From contig JAUXUQ010000001.1 in the NCBI GenBank assembly GCA_030680605.1, positions 62,001 to 126,000 on the forward strand: a stretch of 64,000 nucleotides of DNA. Direction: 5' to 3'. Positions 53,920 to 64,000 of this stretch are shown piece after piece (positions within the stretch are counted from its first letter, which is position 1; each line of letters starts with the position of its first letter). Both the position numbers and the translations under genes were made by a program. The notes beneath the pieces were generated by a model. That model was given only the letters and a program-made list of their open reading frames with translations, made no database searches and was not told where the DNA came from. This DNA is from Gammaproteobacteria bacterium. GTDB lineage: Bacteria; Pseudomonadota; Gammaproteobacteria; SURF-13.

Positions 53920-54831
53920 ATGCGACATGTAGGCTTGTGCCTGTTACTGCTGGCTTGTTCAGCGGCGCAAACTGCTGCGGCTTCGGAAACCGCTGCCCTG
54001 GCGACACGGATGGTGGGCGGCGAGACCGACTATACGGTGCAGGCGGGCGATACGCTCAGCAGTATCGGTGCCCGTTTTGGAACCGAGGTGGCGGGCATTG
54101 CGCGCCTGAATGGCCTGTCGGCGACTGCACACCTCAAGCCCGGTGATACGCTGAAAATTGACAACCGCCACATCGTGCCGGAATCACTCGAGACGGGCAT
54201 ACTCATCAACGTGCCCCAGCGCATGCTGTACTACTTTCAGTCCGGCCAGCTGGCCGCGCATTATCCGGTGGGGTTGGGCAGGCCGGACTGGGAGACCCCG
54301 CGCGGCAGCTTTACGGTGCTGGTAAGGGAGGAAAACCCGACCTGGGACGTGCCGGTCTCGATTCAGGAGGAGATGCGGCGCGAAGGCAAGGAGGTCGTCA
54401 CCCGCGTACCGCCGGGGCCGGATAATCCACTCGGGCACTACTGGCTGGGACTGAGCCTGCCTGGCATCGGCATCCACGGCACTATCGCCCCCAGCAGTGT
54501 CTACAAGTTTCGCAGCCACGGCTGTATCCGCCTGCATGCAGATGATATTGCTGAACTTTTCCCGCGCATCGGCGCGCAGGAGACGGGCAAAATCATCTAT
54601 CTGCCGGTGTTGCTCGCGCAACTGGCGGATGGCCGCATCATGCTCGAGGTGCATCGCGATGTTTACAAGCGGGGGGGTAATCCGTTAAAAAGGGCGCAGG
54701 ATTTGGCTGCACAGGCCGGCATTACCGACCTGATCGACTGGGAACAGGTCTTGCAGGCGATTAAGGACAAGGCAGGCCTGGCGCGCGCAGTGCATCTGCG
54801 CACCGCCGGGACAGAGGAGACCGAACAATGA
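53920..54831 (+). CDS. L,D-transpeptidase with LysM domain
   Basis: This periplasmic enzyme forms 3-3 or lipoprotein cross-links in peptidoglycan. It has a signal peptide (GLCLLLLACSAAQTAAA), a LysM domain (YTVQAGDTLSSIGARFGTEVAGIARLNGL, about 42-86) and a YkuD domain with HGTIAPSS and the catalytic Cys in SHGCIRL (Cys201). At 303 aa it matches the ErfK/YbiS/YcfS group. ATG 53920 is preferred because earlier in-frame codons lie inside fur and add no signal sequence. It overlaps the next gene by ATGA. Confidence 0.93.
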   Translation: MRHVGLCLLLLACSAAQTAAASETAALATRMVGGETDYTVQAGDTLSSIGARFGTEVAGIARLNGLSATAHLKPGDTLKIDNRHIVPESLETGILINVPQRMLYYFQSGQLAAHYPVGLGRPDWETPRGSFTVLVREENPTWDVPVSIQEEMRREGKEVVTRVPPGPDNPLGHYWLGLSLPGIGIHGTIAPSSVYKFRSHGCIRLHADDIAELFPRIGAQETGKIIYLPVLLAQLADGRIMLEVHRDVYKRGGNPLKRAQDLAAQAGITDLIDWEQVLQAIKDKAGLARAVHLRTAGTEETEQ

Positions 54832-55418
54832 GAGAGTGGATCAAAAAAAGCGCACCCGTGCGTGCGCCAAACGTGCTCGATATGCGCCGTCGGCAGTTTC
54901 TGAAGTTGGGCGCATTGGCCGGTATCGCCGGTCTGGCGCCTTTTGCTGTCGAAGCGAAACCAGACGCAGGCATGGTGGAGCGCCGCCTGTCTTTTTATAA
55001 CACCCACACGGGTGAGCGGTTGAGCACGTTGTATCGCGTGCACGATGCCTATATTCCGCAGGCGCTGACCGAGATCAACCACATCCTGCGCGATCACCGC
55101 AATGACGAGATTTGCAGCATGGATGAACGCTTGCTCGATCTGCTGCACAACATCCAGACCACATTGCGCACCGATGAGCCCTTGCATGTAATCTCAGGCT
55201 TCCGCTCACAGGAAAGCAATGCCATGCTGGCGAAACGCGGCAACGGTGTAGCCAAGCGCAGCCTGCACCTGCAGGGCGAGGCCATCGACATCCGCGTGCC
55301 AGGACGTGACCTCGCACAGGTGCGTAAAGTCGCACTGGCGTTGCAAGGCGGTGGCGTCGGCTATTATCCGCGCTCCGACTTCGTGCATGTGGATGTTGGG
55401 CGTGTGCGGTATTGGTAA
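54828..55418 (+). CDS. DUF882/MepK-type murein endopeptidase (YcbK-like)
   Basis: This is a 196-residue M15-like peptidase. It has a twin-arginine-type signal (RRRQFLKLGALAGIAGLAPFA), the metal motifs SGFRSQESNAML and SLHLQGEAIDIR, and the terminal FVHVDVG. E. coli MepK (YcbK) cuts the 3-3 cross-links made by L,D-transpeptidases, so this pair makes and cuts the same bonds. The ATG at 54828 overlaps the transpeptidase stop; ATG 54882, just before the twin arginines, is also possible. Confidence 0.92.
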   Translation: MREWIKKSAPVRAPNVLDMRRRQFLKLGALAGIAGLAPFAVEAKPDAGMVERRLSFYNTHTGERLSTLYRVHDAYIPQALTEINHILRDHRNDEICSMDERLLDLLHNIQTTLRTDEPLHVISGFRSQESNAMLAKRGNGVAKRSLHLQGEAIDIRVPGRDLAQVRKVALALQGGGVGYYPRSDFVHVDVGRVRYW

Positions 55419-55449
55419 ATAATGGCGGCGTGCGTGCTGCGCACGTAAG

Positions 55450-57165
55450 TCAGGCGTCCCCCCGTGATTTTTGCGCCCCGCCTTTTTTCTTGCGCAGGGG
55501 GGTACTCTGGGCGTGTTCCAGCATTTCTTCAGCATGCACCCGGGTCTGGCCGGTGATGGTCACACCGCCCAACATGCGGGCGATTTCATCACGGCGCTGA
55601 TCCGCCGCAAGTTCGCTGACGCTGATCTGTGTTGTGCCTTTGCTGCTCTGCTTGCTGACCTGAAGATGCTGCTGCCCCTGGGCCGCGACCTGCGGCAAGT
55701 GGGTGACGCACAGCACCTGACGGCTCTGACCCAGCGCGCGTAACTGCTGCCCCACGATCTCCGCTACGCCTCCGCCGACGCCGACGTCCACCTCGTCAAA
55801 AACCAAGGTCGGAATGCGCCCGCTTTGCGCGGCGATGACCTGGATGGCGAGACTGATGCGCGACAGTTCGCCGCCGGAGGCCACCTTGTTGAGCGGCTTC
55901 AGCGCCTGACCGGGGTTGGCGCTGACCAGAAACTCTACCCGTTCCAGTCCCGTGGCAGCGGCAGCATCCAGTGCCTCGAAGGCAATATCAAAACACCCGC
56001 CCGGCATGCCCAACTGCTGCATCCCTGCACTCACCTTGCCAGCTAACTGCGTGGCGGCCTGGGTGCGGCTGGCGCTCAGCTTCTGGGCCTGCGCACGATA
56101 GTCATTTTCTGCCGTGGCGGCATCACTGCGCAGCTGCTCCAGGCGCGTGTCGGCGTGTAGCAGGGTATCGCGCTCCTCAGCGAGACGCGTGAGCAATGGC
56201 AGCAGTTCGGCAGGCTGCACCCGATGTTTGCGCGCAAGGTCATGCACACTGCGCAGTCGCTGCTCGACGGCTTCAAGCCGGGCCGGGTCGAGATCAAGGC
56301 TGTCGAGGGTGTGGCGCAGTTCGCTGGCTGCTTCCCGCACCTGGATACAGGCACTGTCGAGCAACTCTGTGATAGCGCCCATACGTGCTTCGAAGGCGCT
56401 GAGTTCGCGCAATTGATGCGCGCTGTGGGCAAGCTGGCTCAGGCTGGAGCCGGTTTCACTTTCATACAGTGCGTGCAGTACGGCGTGCGAGGTTTCCAGC
56501 AGTCGGCCCGCGTTGGCAAGGCGGGCGTGTTCTTCGTCCAGCGTTGCCAGTTCGTCCGCACCCAGTTGCAGCACTTCCAGTTCGTGGGTTTGGTGTGTGA
56601 GCAGGTCAAGCCGCGCTTCGCGCTCGGCCATGGTGCGCTGCAGGCTGTCGAGCTCGTGTTGGGCGGCGCGCCAGTGCGCATGCTGTGCCGCCACCTGATT
56701 GAGCAGGGCGCCGTGGCCGGCATAGCCATCCAGCAGTTCGCGCTGCATATCACGCTTGAGCAGCGACTGGTGCTCATGCTGACCGTGTATATCCACCAGC
56801 ATTTCGCCCAGCGCCTGCACTGTCTGCAAGGTCACCGGCGTGCCGTTGATGTAGGCCTTGGAGCGCCCATCACTGGCCACGGTTCGGCGCAGCAGACAGT
56901 CGCCGCTATCCAACTCCTGCTCTTTGAGCCAGCACTGCACGAGGGGCAGTGCTGCGACATCAAAGGCGGCATTTATTTCGGCGCGTTCGCTGCCCTGGCG
57001 CACCATGCCGCTGTCGGCGCGGGCACCGAGCACCAGATCGAGCGCGTCCACCATGATGGATTTTCCAGCGCCGGTTTCCCCGGTCACTACGGTAAAGCCA
57101 TCGTGCAGGTTGATTTCCAGTTGCCCGATGATGGCAAAGTCACGGATGGCAAGTTGCGTCAGCAT
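55450..57165 (-). CDS. recN: DNA repair protein RecN
   Basis: RecN is an SMC-like ATPase that acts in double-strand break repair. Walker A GETGAGKS is at 29-36, a long coiled-coil middle follows, and the C-terminal half has the signature SGGELSRISLAIQVI, Walker B TLVFDEVDVGVGG and HLPQVAAQ. At 571 aa the length is normal. It follows nadK by eight bases on the same strand, a very conserved pair. Confidence 0.97.
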   Translation of the reverse strand: MLTQLAIRDFAIIGQLEINLHDGFTVVTGETGAGKSIMVDALDLVLGARADSGMVRQGSERAEINAAFDVAALPLVQCWLKEQELDSGDCLLRRTVASDGRSKAYINGTPVTLQTVQALGEMLVDIHGQHEHQSLLKRDMQRELLDGYAGHGALLNQVAAQHAHWRAAQHELDSLQRTMAEREARLDLLTHQTHELEVLQLGADELATLDEEHARLANAGRLLETSHAVLHALYESETGSSLSQLAHSAHQLRELSAFEARMGAITELLDSACIQVREAASELRHTLDSLDLDPARLEAVEQRLRSVHDLARKHRVQPAELLPLLTRLAEERDTLLHADTRLEQLRSDAATAENDYRAQAQKLSASRTQAATQLAGKVSAGMQQLGMPGGCFDIAFEALDAAAATGLERVEFLVSANPGQALKPLNKVASGGELSRISLAIQVIAAQSGRIPTLVFDEVDVGVGGGVAEIVGQQLRALGQSRQVLCVTHLPQVAAQGQQHLQVSKQSSKGTTQISVSELAADQRRDEIARMLGGVTITGQTRVHAEEMLEHAQSTPLRKKKGGAQKSRGDA

Positions 57166-57173
57166 GCAGCAGC

Positions 57174-58052
57174 TTAGAGTTTCTCGCCCCAGTGCAGTTT
57201 GGCCCGCAGCGTTTCATAGTAGTTGTGGCTGGCGGGGTGAATCAGTCGTACGCATTTATGCTTTTTGTATATCTTGATCAAATCGCCCTGCTGTACACCA
57301 AGGTTGATCTGGCCATCACAACTCAGCTGGGCACCCGACTGTGCGATATCGCGCACGAGGATCTCGATCTGGCTGTTGCCGTCCACCACGACCGGGCGGT
57401 TGCTCATGGTGTGGGGACAAATCGGCACCAGCACGATGACATCCAGCGTGGGATACAGGATGGGCCCATCGCTCGACAGCGCGTAGGCGGTGGAGCCTGT
57501 GGGTGTGGCCACGATGAGGCCGTCTGAGCGGTAGGTGTTTACAAAGTGGCCGTCGATGCGGGTATCGAATTCGATCATGCGCGCCGCGTTCCACTTGTGC
57601 AGCACGACATCATTGAAGGCATCACTGCCGTCCAGCGGCTGCCCGTCACGATGGATGACGGTGTGCAGCAGCAGACGCTGTTCCTCCAGATACTGGCCGC
57701 CAAGGATTTCGTCGACCCGTTCGATCATCTGGCCGGGGGAGATGTCGGCCAGAAAGCCGATGCGCCCAAGGTTGACGCCCAGCAGCGGCACGTCGCAGTT
57801 GGCGAGTGAACGCGCCGCATTGAGCAGGGTGCCATCACCGCCGATGGCAATGACGAGGTCGCACTGTTTGCCGATCTCGGCACGTTCCACCGTGTCGAAG
57901 CCATGCTCCAGCACCAGCTCGGCGGTGGCCTCATCCAGCAGCACTTTGAGGCCACGCCCTCGCAGGTGCTCGCCCAGGGTGTGAATGGCGGGCCCCACTC
58001 CAGGGTCACCGAATTTGCCGATGATTCCGATGCAACGAAATGCGCGTGCCAT
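57174..58052 (-). CDS. nadK: NAD kinase
   Basis: NAD kinase makes NADP from NAD using ATP in the cytoplasm. The catalytic GGDGT is in IAIGGDGTLLNAAR near residue 72; the NAD-binding NTYRSDGLIVATPTGSTAYALSSDGP is complete. The family start is at ATG 58052 (MARAFRCIGIIG); the frame stays open for 194 more codons upstream, over hrcA on the other strand, but that part has no family similarity. At 292 aa the length is normal. It is divergent from hrcA. Confidence 0.96.
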   Translation of the reverse strand: MARAFRCIGIIGKFGDPGVGPAIHTLGEHLRGRGLKVLLDEATAELVLEHGFDTVERAEIGKQCDLVIAIGGDGTLLNAARSLANCDVPLLGVNLGRIGFLADISPGQMIERVDEILGGQYLEEQRLLLHTVIHRDGQPLDGSDAFNDVVLHKWNAARMIEFDTRIDGHFVNTYRSDGLIVATPTGSTAYALSSDGPILYPTLDVIVLVPICPHTMSNRPVVVDGNSQIEILVRDIAQSGAQLSCDGQINLGVQQGDLIKIYKKHKCVRLIHPASHNYYETLRAKLHWGEKL

Positions 58053-58094
58053 GGTTATCTTTGTTAATGTGTTGTTCTTCGGTAAACTTAGCAT

Positions 58095-59174
58095 ATGGAC
58101 AAGTCCATTAACAGCATATCCAGACAGGCCGCTGCCGAGTTGCCTGCCATCAGCGAGCGGGCACGTTTCCTGCTGAAGAATCTGGTCGGGCGTTATATCC
58201 GCGACGGGCAGCCGGTGAGTTCGCGCGCGCTGGCCCGGGATGCCGGCCTGGACCTGAGCCCGGCTACCATCCGCAATGTGATGGCCGACCTGGAAGACAT
58301 GGGCCTCATTACTGCGCCCCACACCTCGGCCGGGCGTATTCCGACCGCGCAGGGCTACCGGCTGTTTGTAGACAGCCTGCTCAATATCCAGCCACTGGGC
58401 AGCAGCGAGGTGCTGCGCATCAAGAGCCAGTTTGACCCCGACAAGAGTACCCACGGCCTGCTCGAAACCGCCTCCACCCTCCTCTCGGAGGTCACCCGCA
58501 TGGCCAGTGTGGTGCTGTTGCCTCGGCGCGATCAGGCCGCTTTCCGTCACGTCGAGTTTCTGCCGCTGTCGGATAATCGCGTGTTGGTGATACTGGTGAT
58601 CAACGAGCGCGAGGTGCAGAACCGCATTATTCATACCGAACGCCAGTATTCACCTTCGGAGTTGCAGCAGGCGGCCAACTATCTCAACAGCGTTTTTTCC
58701 GGACAGAACCTGCACGCCGTGCGCACCCGCCTGCTACAGGATCTGAACGAAACGCGCGAGGGCATGAATAACATGATGGCGCTGGCCATAGAGGCTGCCG
58801 AGCAGGCGTTTGGCACTACACAGGATCCCAGCGATTACTTGCTGGCCGGTCAGATTCACCTGCTGCGGCAGGCGCAGGGCCTGGATATCGACAAGCTGCG
58901 GCAGCTTTTTGACGCCTTCACCCAGAAGCGTGATCTACTGTATCTGCTCGACCAGTGCCTGAACGCGCGCGGGGTACAGATATTCATCGGCGCCGAATCG
59001 GGCTATAACGTACTGCAGGACTACAGCGTGGTGACATCGCCCTATGAGGCCGACGGCAAGGTGATCGGGGTGCTGGGCGTGATCGGCCCTACGCGCATGC
59101 TGTACGACCGCGTGATCCCGATGGTCGATATTACCGCGAAACTGCTGGGCGCCGCTTTGAATCAGCGCGGTTAA
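58095..59174 (+). CDS. hrcA: Heat-inducible transcription repressor HrcA
   Basis: HrcA represses heat-shock genes through CIRCE elements. It has an N-terminal winged helix (RARFLLKNLVGRYIRDGQPVSSRALARDAGLDLSPATIRNVMADLEDMGLI), HTSAGRIPTAQGYR after it, and the C-terminal GAF-like domain with VSPYEADGK-like TSPYEADGKVIGVLGVIGP. At 359 aa the length is normal. A TTGTTA-N16-TAAACT promoter is possible at 58061-58088. No CIRCE is visible upstream of it, grpE or dnaK. Confidence 0.96.
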   Translation: MDKSINSISRQAAAELPAISERARFLLKNLVGRYIRDGQPVSSRALARDAGLDLSPATIRNVMADLEDMGLITAPHTSAGRIPTAQGYRLFVDSLLNIQPLGSSEVLRIKSQFDPDKSTHGLLETASTLLSEVTRMASVVLLPRRDQAAFRHVEFLPLSDNRVLVILVINEREVQNRIIHTERQYSPSELQQAANYLNSVFSGQNLHAVRTRLLQDLNETREGMNNMMALAIEAAEQAFGTTQDPSDYLLAGQIHLLRQAQGLDIDKLRQLFDAFTQKRDLLYLLDQCLNARGVQIFIGAESGYNVLQDYSVVTSPYEADGKVIGVLGVIGPTRMLYDRVIPMVDITAKLLGAALNQRG

Positions 59175-59238
59175 TCCCCATATCCAGAGGGATATTTGCG
59201 CCCCTTGCCCCCATTTACATCTGTACTCCGGAGACCGC

Positions 59239-59775
59239 ATGGAACACGACGAACAACCCGCCACCCAGGCAGCCCCTGTCACCGAGCCCGAGGCGCCGGA
59301 TGTGCTCAAGCTGCTCGAAGACGCGCGCGGCAAGGCCGATGAGCACTGGGACCTGGTGCTGAGGGCCCGCGCCGATCTCGAAAACCAGCGCCGTCGCCAC
59401 GAGCGGGATCTGGAAAGTGCCCACAAATATGCGCTGGAGCGGTTTGCGCTGGAGTTGCTGCCGGTGATGGACAGCCTGGAACTGGGGCTGGCCACCGCCG
59501 AGACCTCCGACCGGGCCCTGCGCGAGGGCATGGAGTTGACCCTCAAGCAACTGGCAGCCGCGTTTTCCCGCTTCGCCCTCGCTGCAATCAACCCCGTAGG
59601 CGAAAAATTCAACCCGCAGTTGCATCAGGCCATGGCCGCCCAGGAAAGCACCGAGGTGGAGCCCAACATCGTGTTGACGGTGTACCGGAAGGGTTATCTG
59701 CTGCATGAGCGCGTGATTCGCCCCGCCATGGTGATTGTTTCAAAAGCAGTTGAAACCGGTACCGAACAGGCTTGA
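59239..59775 (+). CDS. grpE: Nucleotide exchange factor GrpE
   Basis: GrpE releases ADP from DnaK. The N-terminal part is acidic and coiled-coil forming (LRARADLENQRRRHERDLESAHKYALERFALELLPVMDSLE), followed by the beta domain with VGEKFNPQLHQAMAAQES and YRKGYLLHERVIRPAMVIVSK. At 178 aa the length is normal. A CCCCATTT at 59209-59216 resembles a sigma-32 -10 element but lacks a -35 partner. Confidence 0.97.
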   Translation: MEHDEQPATQAAPVTEPEAPDVLKLLEDARGKADEHWDLVLRARADLENQRRRHERDLESAHKYALERFALELLPVMDSLELGLATAETSDRALREGMELTLKQLAAAFSRFALAAINPVGEKFNPQLHQAMAAQESTEVEPNIVLTVYRKGYLLHERVIRPAMVIVSKAVETGTEQA

Positions 59776-59799
59776 ATCCAGCCCGGATGCGCCCCATAT
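59771..59799 (+). promoter_or_regulatory. Sigma-32 heat-shock promoter of dnaK
   Basis: CTTGAA (59771-59776), a 15-base spacer, then CCCCATAT (59792-59799) match the sigma-32 consensus (CTTGAAA-N11-16-CCCCATnT) closely. The -35 overlaps the grpE stop codon. The dnaK ATG is 64 bases downstream of the -10. So dnaK can be induced separately from hrcA-grpE. Confidence 0.85.
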
Positions 59800-59862
59800 C
59801 CCCTGCAACCCGCCGGATTTCCGTCCGGCACGTAGCACCCCATAACGACGGAGACTTTTACC

Positions 59863-61785
59863 ATGGGCAAGATTATCGGCATTGACCTCGGCACCACCAA
59901 TTCCTGCGTTGCCGTGATGGAAGGCGGCAAGCCGCGCGTGATTGAAAACAGCGAAGGCGATCGCACCACGCCCTCTATCGTGGCCTACGCCAGCGATGAC
60001 GAAGTGCTGGTCGGCCAGCCGGCCAAGCGCCAGGCGGTCACCAACCCCAAAAACACCCTGTATGCCATCAAGCGTCTGATCGGGCGCCGCTTCACCGATG
60101 CCGTGGTGCAGAAAGACGTCAAGCTGGTGCCTTACAGCATTGTCGCAGCCGACAACGGCGATGCCTGGGTGGAAGTGAACGGCAGGAAGATGGCGCCGCC
60201 GGAAATCTCCGCGCGGGTGCTGATGAAAATGAAAAAGACCGCCGAGGACTATCTGGGCGAGCCGGTCACCGAGGCGGTGATCACCGTGCCGGCCTATTTT
60301 GACGACTCTCAGCGCCAGGCCACCAAGGCCGCAGGCAAGATCGCCGGGCTGGAGGTCAAGCGCATCATCAACGAACCCACTGCCGCGGCGCTGGCCTACG
60401 GCATGGACAAGAAGCGCGGCGACTCCAAGATCGCGGTCTACGACCTGGGTGGCGGCACCTTCGATATTTCCATCATCGAGATTGCCGAAGTGGAGGGCGA
60501 GCACCAGTTTGAGGTGCTGTCTACCAACGGCGACACCTTCCTCGGCGGCGAAGATTTCGACCAGCGCCTGATTGACCATCTGGTGGAGGAGTTCAAGCGT
60601 GACAGCGGCATCGACCTCAAAAAAGACCCGCTGGCCTTGCAGCGCCTGAAGGACGCTGCCGAGAAGGCCAAGATCGAGCTCTCCTCACGCGAGCAAACCG
60701 ATGTGAACCTGCCCTATGTTACAGCCGATGCGAGCGGGCCCAAACATCTCAATGTCAAAATCACGCGCGCCAAACTGGAGGCGCTGGTGGATGACCTCAT
60801 CGAGCGTACCCTCGGGCCGTGCAAAACCGCACTGAAAGATGCAGGGCTGAGCGCAGACAAGATCGACGATATCATCATGGTCGGTGGCCAGACGCGCATG
60901 CCCAAGGTACAGGAGGCGGTGCAGAAACTGTTTGGCAAGGAGCCGCGCAAGGATGTGAACCCGGACGAGGCCGTGGCTGTCGGCGCCGCGATCCAGGCTG
61001 GTGTGCTGGGTGGCGAGGTCAAGGACGTGCTGTTGCTGGATGTGACACCGCTGTCGCTCGGCATTGAGACTATGGGCGGCGTGATGACCAAGCTGATCGA
61101 CAAGAACACCACCATTCCGACCAAGGCCACCCAGGTGTTTTCGACCGCAGACGACAATCAGACCGCGGTGACCGTGCACGTGTTGCAGGGCGAGCGTGAG
61201 ATGGCGTCGGCCAACAAGTCGCTGGGGCGCTTCGACCTCGCCGACATTCCGCCTGCACCGCGCGGCATGCCACAGATTGAGGTAATGTTCGACATCGATG
61301 CCAACGGCATTCTGAACGTGTCGGCCAAGGACAAGGCCACCAACAAAAGTCAGTCGATCGTGATCAAGGCCTCCAGTGGCTTGTCCGAAGACGAGGTCAC
61401 CCGCATGATCAAGGACGCCGAGGCCCATGCCGAGGATGACCGCAAGTTCCACGCCCTGGTCACGGCGCGTAATCAGGCCGAGGGCTTGATACACTCCGTC
61501 AACAGGTCCCTGACCGAGGCCGGTGACAAGATTGATGCCGCAGAAAAGGCGAACATCGAGGCCGCCATCAACGCCCTGAAAGAAGCGGTGCAGGGAGAAG
61601 ACGTGACCGCCATGGAGACTCGCAGCAAGGACCTGAGCGAGGCCTCAGGCAAGCTGATTGAGCGCCTGGCGCAACAGCAGGCGGCCCAACCTGAGGAATC
61701 CGGTGGCAAGCAGCAGGCCGGCGGGGACGACAATGTCGTTGAAGCGGAGTTTGAGGAAGTGAAGGACAACAACAAACAGCAGTAA
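59863..61785 (+). CDS. dnaK: Molecular chaperone DnaK (Hsp70)
   Basis: The full-length protein has 640 aa with [20 protein letters not shown] at the start, [33 protein letters not shown], the substrate domain with [24 protein letters not shown], and the acidic tail ending EFEEVKDNN. It folds proteins with DnaJ and GrpE. It has its own sigma-32 promoter overlapping grpE. A hairpin follows before dnaJ. Confidence 0.98.
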   Translation: MGKIIGIDLGTTNSCVAVMEGGKPRVIENSEGDRTTPSIVAYASDDEVLVGQPAKRQAVTNPKNTLYAIKRLIGRRFTDAVVQKDVKLVPYSIVAADNGDAWVEVNGRKMAPPEISARVLMKMKKTAEDYLGEPVTEAVITVPAYFDDSQRQATKAAGKIAGLEVKRIINEPTAAALAYGMDKKRGDSKIAVYDLGGGTFDISIIEIAEVEGEHQFEVLSTNGDTFLGGEDFDQRLIDHLVEEFKRDSGIDLKKDPLALQRLKDAAEKAKIELSSREQTDVNLPYVTADASGPKHLNVKITRAKLEALVDDLIERTLGPCKTALKDAGLSADKIDDIIMVGGQTRMPKVQEAVQKLFGKEPRKDVNPDEAVAVGAAIQAGVLGGEVKDVLLLDVTPLSLGIETMGGVMTKLIDKNTTIPTKATQVFSTADDNQTAVTVHVLQGEREMASANKSLGRFDLADIPPAPRGMPQIEVMFDIDANGILNVSAKDKATNKSQSIVIKASSGLSEDEVTRMIKDAEAHAEDDRKFHALVTARNQAEGLIHSVNRSLTEAGDKIDAAEKANIEAAINALKEAVQGEDVTAMETRSKDLSEASGKLIERLAQQQAAQPEESGGKQQAGGDDNVVEAEFEEVKDNNKQQ

Positions 61786-61816
61786 TCGGGCACTCTACTT
61801 TGGTTGACATCGCACG

Positions 61817-61836
61817 CGCAGAGCCTATGCTCTGCG
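61817..61836 (+). terminator. Hairpin between dnaK and dnaJ
   Basis: CGCAGAGC (61817-61824) pairs with GCTCTGCG (61829-61836) around CTAT, followed by TTTGCGTTTT. It could partly terminate transcription after dnaK, giving less dnaJ than dnaK, or stabilise the dnaK mRNA end. Confidence 0.6.
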
Positions 61837-61884
61837 TTTGCGTTTTAGGCAATCAAGAATAATTGCACAGGAAACAGCACCAGC

Positions 61885-63894
<2,010 letters not shown>

Positions 63895-64000
63895 CAATCC
63901 TGTTTGCTCCATCCCCACAGGGGCGGGGGGCGCAGCAGGAAGTGTAGTCTTTACTTGTTGACGTATCAGTAATTAGCTGTGCGGTGGACACTGTGGGGCG
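63895..64000. other. Start of the next intergenic region
   Basis: These 106 bases hold no gene start that I can support. In related genomes carA follows dapB, so this may be its upstream region, which is inference. Confidence 0.4.

Noticed and set aside
55429-55445. Hairpin between the convergent endopeptidase and recN genes
   Set aside because: Six-base arms (CGTGCG/CGCACG) without a T run are too weak to call a terminator.
58053-58634. 194-codon extension upstream of nadK
   Set aside because: It lies over hrcA on the other strand and NAD kinases begin at the MARAFRCIGIIG position.
59201-59217. Sigma-32 promoter before grpE
   Set aside because: Only the -10-like CCCCATTT is present; no CTTGAA at suitable spacing.

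Overview
The window reads as chromosome of a GC-rich gammaproteobacterium with chemolithotrophic, probably sulfur-oxidising, habits. This is inference from gene order and content: rplI-dnaB-alr-radA, ratA-rnfH convergent with bamE next to fur, nadK-recN divergent from hrcA-grpE-dnaK-dnaJ followed by dapB, an E. coli-type tmRNA tag (ANDDNYALAA), and a Tat-exported flavocytochrome c-sulfide dehydrogenase flavoprotein. No rRNA or tRNA genes, CRISPR array, prophage or intact transposase were seen.

Layout. 1-4111: ribosome/replication genes (rplI end, dnaB, alr, radA). 4118-6519: a PilZ protein, a His-rich exported protein and an ECF sigma factor operon with DUF3619-like and DUF3106 proteins. 6546-12844: an AddAB-like helicase-nuclease pair. 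12962-19822: ferredoxin, PHP phosphoesterase, YciO, site-2 protease, trpS, scpAB, rluB and an endonuclease III-like glycosylase, mostly one tight co-directional run. 19912-24337: sulfide dehydrogenase flavoprotein with a 29-residue membrane peptide, galU, hemH and a histone H1-like protein. 24432-35530: molybdenum cofactor genes (moeA, mobB, mobA) divergent from a nitrate assimilation operon (nirB, nirD, nasA, transporter, PP2C-kinase fusion). A sigma-54 promoter with upstream NtrC-like half-sites precedes nirB. The Mo cofactor genes plausibly serve the molybdenum nitrate reductase NasA.

36806-45471 is an accessory, defence-type island: a Fic protein, a type III restriction-modification system, a membrane NERD protein, a broken DUF4258 gene between two hairpin repeats, and a MazEF-type toxin-antitoxin pair. 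The Fic gene lies between two copies of a 109-bp segment that includes the start of the adjacent flavoprotein gene. The second copy differs from the first only by synonymous changes within the coding part, which points to acquisition by recombination with a related genome. 45472-51280 carries a SprT-like protein, a YihY/BrkB membrane protein, a divergent cyanophycin synthetase-like enzyme ending in a strong terminator, and a small unknown gene next to the 3' end of ssrA.

51281-64000 returns to core genes: ssrA, smpB, ratA, rnfH, bamE, fur, two cell-wall enzymes, recN, nadK and the heat-shock cluster. A near-consensus sigma-32 promoter overlaps the end of grpE and serves dnaK. The window ends just after dapB, in what is probably the region upstream of the next gene.
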